Shown here: piece after piece, positions 1 through 6,557 of the stretch | Position numbering within the stretch: position 1 is the stretch's first letter | How the letters are laid out: every line of letters starts with the position of its first letter | Assembly: GCA_046705645.1 (NCBI GenBank) | Contig: JBJKQE010000257.1 | Location: 1-8,582 of the forward strand | Source of the DNA: FEN-1297 sp046705645 | GTDB lineage: Bacteria > Bacteroidota > Ignavibacteria > Ignavibacteriales > Ignavibacteriaceae | Length of the DNA: 8,582 bases | Direction: 5' to 3' | Position numbers and translations under genes: made by a program | Notes under the pieces: model-generated | The model's database searches: none | Seen by the model: only the letters and a program-made list of their open reading frames with translations | What the model was told of the DNA's origin: nothing

Positions 1-48
1 GTTGAAATGACACATTCATACAGAATTGAGACTGAAAAGAAATATTAA
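1..48 (+). CDS. 3' end of an unidentified upstream gene (partial)
   Basis: Frame 1 is open from the window edge to a TAA at 46-48 and would encode the last 15 residues of a protein ending ...RIETEKKY. The other two forward frames hit stops within a few codons of the edge. The stop lies 2 nt before the ATG of the next gene, the spacing expected inside an operon, which is the main reason to believe this frame is coding. The peptide is too short to name a family. It could also be chance open frame, since 15 codons carry little statistical weight. Confidence 0.45.
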   Translation, partial: VEMTHSYRIETEKKY

Positions 49-50
49 AA

Positions 51-668
51 ATGTATCCCGATTTTGATTCAATTAAATCATCTATTCCGCCGTCTCAATC
101 GGATAAATATTTAAACGAATGGGGCTACGACCTTTTAAAAGAATATTTAGAAATGATTGAAGATGCGAACCTCTCAAATGATCAGGCCGTATTTGAATTT
201 GCAACGGGTTCGGGCAGAATGACTTCACTGCTGACCCGTCTTAATTTTAATGTAATAACCGGGGATTTATCTTTTGAAGGAAAGGCTGATGCTGAAAAGA
301 GAATTACAAAAAATTATTTTGATAAAGTAAAATATATAATGCTCAACCTGGAAAATATTCCATTCCCGGATAATTCACTTAAAAATATTGTTTGTGTGAA
401 TACACTTCATCATTTAAGCAATCCGGTTAAATATATAAAAGAATTAATTAGGGTTCATTCCCCTTCAGGTAAATTGATATTGGCAGATTTTAATTCAAAA
501 GGTTTTAATATAATGGAAAAGCTGCATAAAGTCCGATATAACAATATTCATTCCCGCGGGAATATAAATTGGGAAGAAATAAAAAGTCTGTTAGTTAAAA
601 TGTATAAGCAGACAGAAAAAATTAAGACACAATTAAATACAGGAATAATTGCTTACAACAAGGGTTAA
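51..668 (+). CDS. class I SAM-dependent methyltransferase
   Basis: This 205-residue protein is predicted to transfer a methyl group from S-adenosylmethionine to an unknown acceptor in the cytoplasm. The SAM-binding motif I is VFEFATGSGRMT (residues 47-58), a variant of E/DxGxGxG. GD at 71-72 supplies the acidic residue at the end of strand 2 that usually binds the ribose. NIPFPDNSLKNIVCVNTLHHL (102-122) has the Methyltransf_11 pattern of a PFPD segment followed by a strand ending in LHHL. SGKLILADF is the motif III strand. It is at the short end for the family and lacks an obvious accessory domain, so the substrate cannot be inferred. The ATG follows the previous stop by 2 nt with only a weak A-rich leader (GAAAAGAAA), which suggests translational coupling. 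It is convergent with the minus-strand series. Confidence 0.88.
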   Translation: MYPDFDSIKSSIPPSQSDKYLNEWGYDLLKEYLEMIEDANLSNDQAVFEFATGSGRMTSLLTRLNFNVITGDLSFEGKADAEKRITKNYFDKVKYIMLNLENIPFPDNSLKNIVCVNTLHHLSNPVKYIKELIRVHSPSGKLILADFNSKGFNIMEKLHKVRYNNIHSRGNINWEEIKSLLVKMYKQTEKIKTQLNTGIIAYNKG

Positions 669-685
669 ATAAATAATTTTTATTC

Positions 686-754
686 ATCCTCTACGAGGAT
701 GTCAAACAGGCATAGAATAACCCGTCAACAATAATAAAACATCTACGATGTTTT
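686..754 (+). repeat. REP-like unit A (two TAC-loop hairpins)
   Basis: This 69-nt unit has a perfect 6-bp hairpin ATCCTC-TAC-GAGGAT (686-700), a 26-nt spacer, the core AACAATAAT (727-735) and a perfect 8-bp hairpin AAAACATC-TAC-GATGTTTT (736-754). The same layout recurs in inverse orientation at 806-874, so this is one copy of a repeated element, not two chance hairpins. The stems differ in sequence but stay self-complementary, and the loop stays TAC. It lies between convergent genes, where REP-type elements and bidirectional 3'-end structures are usually found. Mobilisation by a RAYT-type transposase is inference; no such gene is in the window. Confidence 0.75.
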
Positions 755-756
755 TT
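736..756 (+). terminator. possible intrinsic terminator for the plus-strand methyltransferase
   Basis: The second hairpin of repeat unit A has an 8-bp stem, AAAACATC/GATGTTTT, with a TAC loop. T751-T756 follow, of which the last two lie beyond the stem, and then ACTTTAAA. It sits about 70 nt after the methyltransferase stop and could end or stabilise that transcript. The stem is AT-rich and the free T-tract is short, so efficiency may be low. The hairpin may instead exist only because it belongs to the repeat. Confidence 0.4.
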
Positions 757-805
757 ACTTTAAATTAAAAAATCCCACCACTTTTATTAATAGTAATTTA
801 TTTTC

Positions 806-874
806 GACCTCGTAGAGGTCAAATTATTGTTAGATATAATCATGTAATGCAGTTATTAATCCTGGTAGAGGATT
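806..874 (-). repeat. REP-like unit B (inverted copy of unit A)
   Basis: Read on the minus strand, this unit has AATCCTC-TAC-CAGGATT (874-858), a 27-nt spacer, the same AACAATAAT core (831-823) and a perfect 6-bp hairpin GACCTC-TAC-GAGGTC (820-806). The first hairpin has one mismatch next to the loop, which looks like a decayed 7-bp stem. The spacers of units A and B share only patches (AAC.G, CAT). With unit A it forms a tail-to-tail pair separated by 51 bp of AT-rich sequence (755-805). It begins 26 nt beyond the stop of the MauE-thioredoxin gene and may form that transcript's 3' end. Confidence 0.75.
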
Positions 875-900
875 TACAATTTTTCTTTCTTTACTAAAGC

Positions 901-1962
901 TTACAATTTATTTTTTACACTCTGCAAGCTGAACGTCTTAAAATTCCACAAGTAGACTGGTTTTCCTTTTTTTAAAAGATAAACAGCAGGCGGGGAATCG
1001 GATATTAAAGAGAAGAATACATCATCGCCGATCACTTTATATTCTAAGTTATAATTTATTTTGTTAAAAAATAACGGAGCTTCTTTTTCAGTTCCATATA
1101 ACAATAAATATATTTCCGAAAACCCGCTTTCTTTTTCCAGGCTCACCAGCTTTTTAGCAGTTTTCTCGCAGGTATTGCATTCCATATCCAGAACGGCAAT
1201 AATTTTTTCCCCTTCATTTAAAGAAACTTTTTTATTATTGCTGAAAATAACAGGCGAAGAAATAAACTTCTTAAGATATTCAACAATATATGGATCAGTT
1301 GCTTTTAGTTCGGAATTAACCAAATCTTTTGCTGCATTTCCGTTTTTAATTTCATCGGATCCGGTTTCTCTATTAGGCACATCACTCCCCTTTTCAGCAG
1401 GAATAAAATTCTTGTTATTATTTAATTCATTTTTTATTCCCGGTTTGGTATTTATGTAACTATCCGTGCTGCTTCTTACCGGTGATACTGCAAATGCTGC
1501 AATGAAAAGTACAATAAAAATTGCAGATAGCATTTGATTGCTATACTCGCTTCCTTTCAAGTTTAGTCTTCTGTAATAAATTAGAATAAAGATTAAAATT
1601 ATATTTTTTAATAAAGCTTCAGGAGGAGTCATTTCAATAACTTGTCCGAAACATCCGCAGTTTCCGCCAAACCCTTTTAATGTAATTGTAATTATCAAGT
1701 CAACACTGAATATAGAGAGCAAAAATATAGCGAATGGGATAAAGAAACTTTTTAAATTATAATTAAGAAGGAACATAATTCCCGTAAATATTTCTACGAT
1801 AATTATAAATCTTGCAAGTATAACTATCAGCAGCCAGTTTGTAATACCGTGCGCCAGCAGCTGCATTTCAAATTCTACCGTAGGAAACAATTTAACCGAT
1901 CCTGAAAACACAAATAAAGAACCGATTAGAATCCTTATGATAATTGATCTGTTAAGTTTCAT
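901..1962 (-). CDS. MauE/DoxX-type membrane protein fused to a thioredoxin-like domain
   Basis: This 353-residue inner-membrane protein is likely involved in thiol-disulfide or redox chemistry outside the cytoplasm. The first part resembles MauE/DoxX: hydrophobic segments near 7-25, 42-67, 72-95 and 117-130, with GGNCGCFG (99-106, Cys102 and Cys104) before the fourth. A fifth segment at 144-162 leads to an Asn/Lys-rich linker (about 165-225). The C-terminal domain has the thioredoxin order: strand VIAVLDM-like (about 254-260), ECNTCEKTAKK with Cys262/Cys265, and SPPAVYLLKKGKPV (323-336), where Pro324 or 325 fits the cis-proline. Positive charges (MKLNR; RRLNLKG at 131-137) place the N-terminus inside, so both cysteine pairs would face the periplasm. 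The start has no Shine-Dalgarno site and lies 74 bp after the MFS gene, so it may have its own promoter. Bacteroidetes DoxX proteins with CGCFG are the nearest relatives I recall; the substrate is unknown. Confidence 0.75.
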   Translation of the reverse strand: MKLNRSIIIRILIGSLFVFSGSVKLFPTVEFEMQLLAHGITNWLLIVILARFIIIVEIFTGIMFLLNYNLKSFFIPFAIFLLSIFSVDLIITITLKGFGGNCGCFGQVIEMTPPEALLKNIILIFILIYYRRLNLKGSEYSNQMLSAIFIVLFIAAFAVSPVRSSTDSYINTKPGIKNELNNNKNFIPAEKGSDVPNRETGSDEIKNGNAAKDLVNSELKATDPYIVEYLKKFISSPVIFSNNKKVSLNEGEKIIAVLDMECNTCEKTAKKLVSLEKESGFSEIYLLLYGTEKEAPLFFNKINYNLEYKVIGDDVFFSLISDSPPAVYLLKKGKPVYLWNFKTFSLQSVKNKL

Positions 1963-2036
1963 AAATTATTAACATGTTCAAGTAAAACAATGATTAATAT
2001 TTTACAAGAATTACAGACAAAAAATTAACAAACTAT

Positions 2037-3641
2037 TTAAGACGCTTTAACTTTAAAACCTTTCACCATCCATTTCTTTGCAAGCAGTAATGCAATGGGA
2101 CTTATTATTGCAATGAACGCATAAATAAGCCACATAATTTGGCTTCGTTCCGGCAATCCTAATTTAGGTTCAGGAACATAAGTGGCTATGAAATAGCCTG
2201 AATATAATCCAGTTATAAGTTTAGTTAAGAACCACGGAAGCTGCCCTATTCCCATGTATGCACCGACTTTTCCCTCGGGTGCAATTTCGGCTATCCACTG
2301 TAAGAATCTTGGCTGCCACATAGCTTCACCAATAGCTGCAATTAAAACATAAGTTAAGAAGAGATAAACATTCGGTCCGATTGCCAGCAAGAAAGTTGGT
2401 AATGCCATAACAAAAGTACCATAAATCATCATCTTATAAACATCTGCTTTAGCTGTTAATCCGGCAACTAATGGAGCAAGTATAAATATTAAAACCGGAT
2501 TAATATTTGAGAAAAATTCGAAATACGAACTAACGGTCGTTCCGGCAAATGCCCTGTCGAGATAATAAGGAATTGTAAGCCAGTTATGCGCAAAAAGTGT
2601 CTGAACCGGAATTAATATAAAAATAAAAAACACAAATCTTTTATCTCTAAAAGGATGATCCGGCCTATGTCTTAAAAATTCATAAACTGAAATAATAAAA
2701 AATACTATCCCGAGTATTAAGAAAGAAAATTTAACTGTTTCCGTCACTTTCAGATAATTTGAAGAATCAAGAGATAGAATAAACAGGACAAAGAATAACA
2801 AAGTTAAAACCATATAAACAATTAGCGGGAAATTATTGATATGTTTCTTTTCAGGTTTTGGTTTATTAGCTTCTTCGTCAACATCTTTATTTGAAGCCTT
2901 AAGTGAGGCTTCATATGCTTTTTTATCAGCACTTTTAGTAATTAACACTATTGTAATAATTAACGAAATTGCAGTTAGAAAAACATATACCCAAAATACA
3001 GCCGCAAGTCCGTTCGGAGGAAAAGTTTTTGACATATCATGACGAACCAAAGGAGAAATAAAGCCTGAGAAAAATGCCCCCAGATTCATTAATCCATATA
3101 TAGCTCCATATGCAATTGGAGCTGTTTTAGGAGTTGTATATCTTTTTACTCCGGCATAGGCTGCTGGCTGGTATAACCCGTAACCGACAACAATCATAAA
3201 TAAGCCGAGGATTAAAACAAAAAACATCGGACTTAAGAAACCGTTTGCGAAAGGTATTGTATTGGATAATGCAACTAAAACTCTTCCAACTACCATTGAC
3301 ATAAACGCTAATATCAGCGAAGATCGAACTCCTATTTTATCTGAATATCCTCCGAGTACTACCATTGCAAGTGTAATACCGCCAGTTACAAAGCTGTAAA
3401 CCCAGCCGGCTTGTAAATCAGACAGACCTACATTTTCGGAACAAAACTTTCCGAGAACAGTTAATATTCCGAAGTACACAAGCCCTTCAATAACATAAGG
3501 AACATTTACTCCCCAAAGTGCTCTGGGAGCTTTTACAAACGCAACAAAAGTTTCACCAAGCTCTTTAAATGCATCTGTAAATATCTCGGAGAGATTTTTA
3601 TTTTTTATTTCTTCTTTCTTTACATCCACGTTTTCAGTCAT
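2037..3641 (-). CDS. MFS transporter, POT/PTR-like
   Basis: This 534-residue integral membrane protein has many hydrophobic segments and a hydrophilic Lys/Glu-rich cytoplasmic loop at about 236-269 separating the two halves. POT-family features are visible: GGYSDKIGVR (97-106, the MFS motif A position); a Gln at 347 before the NINPVLIFILAPLVAGL stretch (379-395); and a late helix with GE (438-439), a Pro at 444 and AP (454-455), matching the POT pattern of GE...P...AP. The TM1 proton-site motif ExxERF is degenerate: EGLVYFG at 52-58 keeps one acid and lacks the Arg. A peptide substrate is therefore not assured, and a plain MFS call is safest. The ATG has an upstream AAGGGA and follows the methyltransferase stop by 17 bp, so the two are probably cotranscribed. 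A 40-residue polar N-terminal tail precedes TM1. Confidence 0.85.
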   Translation of the reverse strand: MTENVDVKKEEIKNKNLSEIFTDAFKELGETFVAFVKAPRALWGVNVPYVIEGLVYFGILTVLGKFCSENVGLSDLQAGWVYSFVTGGITLAMVVLGGYSDKIGVRSSLILAFMSMVVGRVLVALSNTIPFANGFLSPMFFVLILGLFMIVVGYGLYQPAAYAGVKRYTTPKTAPIAYGAIYGLMNLGAFFSGFISPLVRHDMSKTFPPNGLAAVFWVYVFLTAISLIITIVLITKSADKKAYEASLKASNKDVDEEANKPKPEKKHINNFPLIVYMVLTLLFFVLFILSLDSSNYLKVTETVKFSFLILGIVFFIISVYEFLRHRPDHPFRDKRFVFFIFILIPVQTLFAHNWLTIPYYLDRAFAGTTVSSYFEFFSNINPVLIFILAPLVAGLTAKADVYKMMIYGTFVMALPTFLLAIGPNVYLFLTYVLIAAIGEAMWQPRFLQWIAEIAPEGKVGAYMGIGQLPWFLTKLITGLYSGYFIATYVPEPKLGLPERSQIMWLIYAFIAIISPIALLLAKKWMVKGFKVKAS

Positions 3642-3658
3642 AAATTTTCCCTTTAATT

Positions 3659-4267
3659 TTATTTTACCATAACAATGTGAGAGGTTAATGGTATATTTTT
3701 TATCTCTTTAACGATTTCATAATTATTTTCTTTTATTAGCGAATTGAGTCCACCTTGCTTTACAAAAAGTTTGAAATTTTTGTAATGATCTTTTCCAGCA
3801 GCAAATTCAACTGCCTCATTTAAAATATTCCAGAATCCTTTAACTCTGGGAATAAGATAATCTCCGATAATAATTTTATTTGCAAATCCGTGAATTGTTT
3901 TTAGAAAAGGATTTCTTTCATTTAAAGGAATTTCATGAATTACATAAGTGATGACTGCATAATCAAAATGATCATTATTAATTACATCAGAAGGGCTTCC
4001 GTGAATGAAAGAAATGTTTTTAAAATTTGATTCTTTTAAATGATTCCGAGCAGTATTGATATTTTTGGAAGATAGATCCACACCTGTAACGGATTTACAT
4101 TTTGAAGCAATCTGGAATTCCAGTCTGCCGGTACCGCAGCCTATATCAATAACAGAACTATTCTCTTCTATTAAAGATGAGATCAGTTTAAAAATTGTAT
4201 CCTGGTTGGGTGCAATCAGCCTGTCATAAAACCAGCCGTCGTACCAATGCTTCTTATCGAGCTGCAT
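3659..4267 (-). CDS. class I SAM-dependent methyltransferase
   Basis: This 202-residue cytoplasmic methyltransferase has a textbook SAM-binding motif I, VIDIGCGTGR (39-48), and GVDLS (62-66), whose Asp64 would bind the ribose. A FDYAVITYVIHEIP segment (101-114) sits at the motif II position, with His111-Glu112 where LHH/LHE usually falls. KIIIGDYL (131-138) is the motif III strand. The N-terminal KKHWYDGWFYDRLIAPNQ (5-22) is a conserved-looking cap that may gate the substrate. The start is well supported by GGGGAATA directly before the ATG. It is followed closely by the MFS gene, so the pair could act on one small molecule, though nothing in the sequence identifies it. It is not a close copy of the methyltransferase at 51-668. 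Confidence 0.88.
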   Translation of the reverse strand: MQLDKKHWYDGWFYDRLIAPNQDTIFKLISSLIEENSSVIDIGCGTGRLEFQIASKCKSVTGVDLSSKNINTARNHLKESNFKNISFIHGSPSDVINNDHFDYAVITYVIHEIPLNERNPFLKTIHGFANKIIIGDYLIPRVKGFWNILNEAVEFAAGKDHYKNFKLFVKQGGLNSLIKENNYEIVKEIKNIPLTSHIVMVK

Positions 4268-4301
4268 TATTCCCCGATTTAATCATTCAATATATTTCGA
4301 T

Positions 4302-4307
4302 ATTATA
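4302..4307 (-). promoter_or_regulatory. candidate -10 box for the methyltransferase-MFS pair
   Basis: A perfect TATAAT occurs on the minus strand, about 35 nt before the methyltransferase ATG, in a 110-bp AT-rich gap after the hydrolase gene. I see no good -35 hexamer at 16-18 bp spacing (the region reads GGGGAAA), so this is only a candidate. The same gap holds a direct repeat of AGTTTA near 4350-4365 with no clear role. Confidence 0.3.
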
Positions 4308-4377
4308 AATTAAAACTTTAATCTTTCCCCTTTATTTTTCCGAGAGTAAACTTAAGCTAAACTTTAATGAATTTAAA

Positions 4378-5274
4378 CTATTTAATATTTGGCAGACAGC
4401 TTGCTTTTAAATATTTCTCAAATTCATTTCTTTTATATACGACATAATCATGTTTAAGATCTGTGAAAATAAATATTAACCTGTTATTTGCCAGATCGAA
4501 AGATGTTACATTGTTTTCATCATTAAAAGAAACAAAAGGAATTCCCCATCCTCCTAAATCGGCAATCAACCTCTCGGTTTCCCGTTTTGTACCACCATGC
4601 TGGGTGTAAATATCAATTAATTTTCCGTTGTAATTATCAAACCAGTGAATAAATTTTTCTTTATCTGCGTACAATGCATCAAAAATATATACTTCCTTGA
4701 TATATTTTGTTAATCCGCCTCTCATCAATATATACGCCATTACTTCGTATCCGCCGCTGTGCCCGGATAAAATTATTTTATCGATTTTTTCATTAGAAAT
4801 TGCTTTTCTTGAATACAAAGTATCCATTAATTCATTTACAAATCTTTTGAAACCGTTAGTCTCTTCCAATTTTCCGCCGTAAGAATCCGGAACATTTACT
4901 GCTCCACCTGGTACTACAAGCAGTGCATTTTTTCCGCTTTCAGAAAATTGTTTAACTAAATTATACTGAGCAAAAGTGCTGTCAGCGTTGTTACGCCATC
5001 CATGAAAATGTACGACTAAATTTATGGAACTGCCGGATTTAAAACCTTTAGGAATAAATACTGCAACTGTACTGTCCATGTAATGGTCTTTAGCCGAATA
5101 AAATGTACTGTCATAGGTATAACCGTTTGCCCTACCTGTATCAGGAAAGGACGCGTTATGAAGATGGGTAATAATCATCTCACCATACTGAGAATATCTG
5201 GTGGGTAAGTTTTGAGAAAAAATATTAATGCAGTAAAAAAATGATAAGATGAAAATTATTTTTAATATTTTCAT
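4378..5274 (-). CDS. secreted alpha/beta-hydrolase (serine esterase-like)
   Basis: This 298-residue protein has an N-terminal signal peptide (Lys2/Lys5, hydrophobic 6-19, likely cleavage after Ser20 in NIFSQ), so the mature enzyme should act in the periplasm or outside. Alpha/beta-hydrolase features are in order: HFHGW (89-93) at the oxyanion-hole loop; the nucleophile elbow GHSGG (171-175, Ser173); Asp199 in YIFDALY as a likely acid; and His275 in LKHDYVV as the likely base. A triad Ser173-Asp199-His275 is therefore plausible; Asp199 is the least certain member. The fold resembles esterase, feruloyl-esterase-like or peptidase hydrolases, and substrate cannot be assigned. The start is supported by GGAG 7 nt before the ATG. 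It lies 26 bp after the transsulfuration gene, so the two probably share a transcript, although a cytosolic sulfur enzyme and a secreted hydrolase have no obvious joint function. Confidence 0.8.
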   Translation of the reverse strand: MKILKIIFILSFFYCINIFSQNLPTRYSQYGEMIITHLHNASFPDTGRANGYTYDSTFYSAKDHYMDSTVAVFIPKGFKSGSSINLVVHFHGWRNNADSTFAQYNLVKQFSESGKNALLVVPGGAVNVPDSYGGKLEETNGFKRFVNELMDTLYSRKAISNEKIDKIILSGHSGGYEVMAYILMRGGLTKYIKEVYIFDALYADKEKFIHWFDNYNGKLIDIYTQHGGTKRETERLIADLGGWGIPFVSFNDENNVTSFDLANNRLIFIFTDLKHDYVVYKRNEFEKYLKASCLPNIK

Positions 5275-5300
5275 AATTTTTCTCCGGTTTTAAGAAGATT

Positions 5301-6419
5301 TTAATTTGATAATGCATGTTCAAGATCTTTAATTAAATCATCGGGATGTTCTAACCCGATTGATAAACGTAGAAGATTTTGAGGAGTTTTAGTATCGTCT
5401 CCTTCTACAGATGCTCGATGTTCAATTAGACTTTCCGGTCCGCCTAAACTGGTTGCTCTTGTAAACAGTTTAACTTTTGAAGCTGTTTTCATTGCTTCTT
5501 TTTTGCCCCCCTTTACTTCAAAAGAAATCATACCGCCGTAAAGTTTCATCTGCATTGAGGCAAGTGGATGGCCGGGATGTTTCGGCAGTCCCGGGTAATA
5601 TACTTTAGAAACCGATCGATTCTTATTCAGAAGTTCAGCAATCTGCATTGCACTTTCGGATTGCGTACGAATTCTAACCGGCAATGTCTGAATCCCTCTT
5701 AATGTAAGCCAGCATTCAAATGGAGACGGAACTGCTCCGCCGGTTTTTTGAATTTCAATAATTTTTTGGAATAATTCTGAATTGATTTTTGAAATGACAG
5801 CACCGCCTAATACATCGCTGTGTCCGCTAATATATTTAGTTGTAGCATGAAGAATTATATCAATTCCAAACTCAAAAGGTGATTGAAGCACCGGAGTTGC
5901 CCATGTATTATCACATACTATAGTCGCTGAAGTTTGATGTGCTAAATCAGAAACTTTTTTTAGATCAATAATTTTTAATAAAGGATTGGAAGGGGTTTCT
6001 ACCCACACAATCTTTGTGTTTTTTTTAATTGCTGATTTTAACTTGCTTATGTTGGTCATATCAGCAAAATCTGATTTTATACCCCATTTATCAAATTGCT
6101 TGATTAATTTTCTTGTTCCATGATAAATATCATCGGATAAAATTACATGATCTCCCGGAGTTAAAGATTGAAATATACTCATTGCAGCGGCAGAGCCTGA
6201 GGAAAAAGCGGCAGCAGCGTCACCACTTTCCAAAGCGGCAAGGCATTGTTCTAAAGATTCTCTATTCGGATTATTATTACGCGAATAATTATACCCCTTC
6301 GGATAATCACCGTCAACTTCACGTTCAAATGTAGTTGTTAAATGTATAGGAGGAGTAACAGCACCGGTTGCCGAATCAACAGTTCTTCCTGCATGGACAG
6401 AAATAGTTTCAATTCTCAT
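5301..6419 (-). CDS. PLP-dependent transsulfuration enzyme (cystathionine gamma-synthase/lyase family)
   Basis: The protein is 372 residues from the ATG at 6419, a normal length for the Cys/Met metabolism PLP family. It probably makes or cleaves cystathionine or a related thioether in the cytoplasm. Numbering from that start: Tyr45-Ser46-Arg47 (phosphate binding from the partner subunit); FSSGSAA (72-78); Tyr99 in DDIYHGT (stacks on the cofactor ring); Asp170-Asn171-Thr172; the PLP lysine Lys195 in ATTKYISGHSD; SLGGPESLIEHRAS (324-337); and Arg351 in LRLSIGLE for the substrate carboxylate. An in-frame ATG at 6425 adds two residues, but AGGA overlaps it and lies 5 nt before the ATG at 6419, so I prefer the shorter form. 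Synthase, gamma-lyase and methionine gamma-lyase share these motifs, so exact activity is open. No methionine or SAM riboswitch was recognised upstream. Confidence 0.9.
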   Translation of the reverse strand: MRIETISVHAGRTVDSATGAVTPPIHLTTTFEREVDGDYPKGYNYSRNNNPNRESLEQCLAALESGDAAAAFSSGSAAAMSIFQSLTPGDHVILSDDIYHGTRKLIKQFDKWGIKSDFADMTNISKLKSAIKKNTKIVWVETPSNPLLKIIDLKKVSDLAHQTSATIVCDNTWATPVLQSPFEFGIDIILHATTKYISGHSDVLGGAVISKINSELFQKIIEIQKTGGAVPSPFECWLTLRGIQTLPVRIRTQSESAMQIAELLNKNRSVSKVYYPGLPKHPGHPLASMQMKLYGGMISFEVKGGKKEAMKTASKVKLFTRATSLGGPESLIEHRASVEGDDTKTPQNLLRLSIGLEHPDDLIKDLEHALSN

Positions 6420-6515
6420 AAACATCCTAAAGAAAATCGGAATGAATATTTGACCGGTAAAATAATAAATGAATAGATAAAATGTGCTATTAATTAGAAT
6501 AGTAATTCAGAAGTG

Positions 6516-6549
6516 AAAAATGCATACAGCACTAAAAATGCCGTATGCA
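6516..6549 (-). terminator. intrinsic terminator of the thioredoxin-like gene
   Basis: On the minus strand, TGCATACGGCA pairs with TGCTGTATGCA to give an 11-bp stem with one G-U pair and a 7-nt TTTTTAG loop. TTTTT then CAC follows. It begins 8 nt after the stop codon of the thioredoxin-like gene. It separates that gene from the transsulfuration gene, which therefore needs a promoter between about 6420 and 6515; I found no convincing one. Confidence 0.8.
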
Positions 6550-6557
6550 AATTAAAA

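Noticed and set aside
669..900. CRISPR array in the hairpin-rich gap
   Set aside because: The repeats are short palindromes in two inverted units with differing stems; there is no regular direct repeat and spacer pattern and no cas gene.
1061..1459. 132-codon plus-strand ORF opposite the MauE-thioredoxin gene
   Set aside because: It lies wholly inside a well-supported minus-strand gene and its protein has no recognisable domain; it is an antisense shadow.
1971..1978. AACATGTT palindrome before the MauE-thioredoxin gene as an operator
   Set aside because: An 8-bp palindrome in AT-rich DNA is expected by chance and no second copy or regulator gene is nearby.
6420..6515. SAM or other methionine-related riboswitch upstream of the transsulfuration gene
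   Set aside because: No paired helices or conserved core of a known riboswitch class could be seen in this AT-rich stretch.
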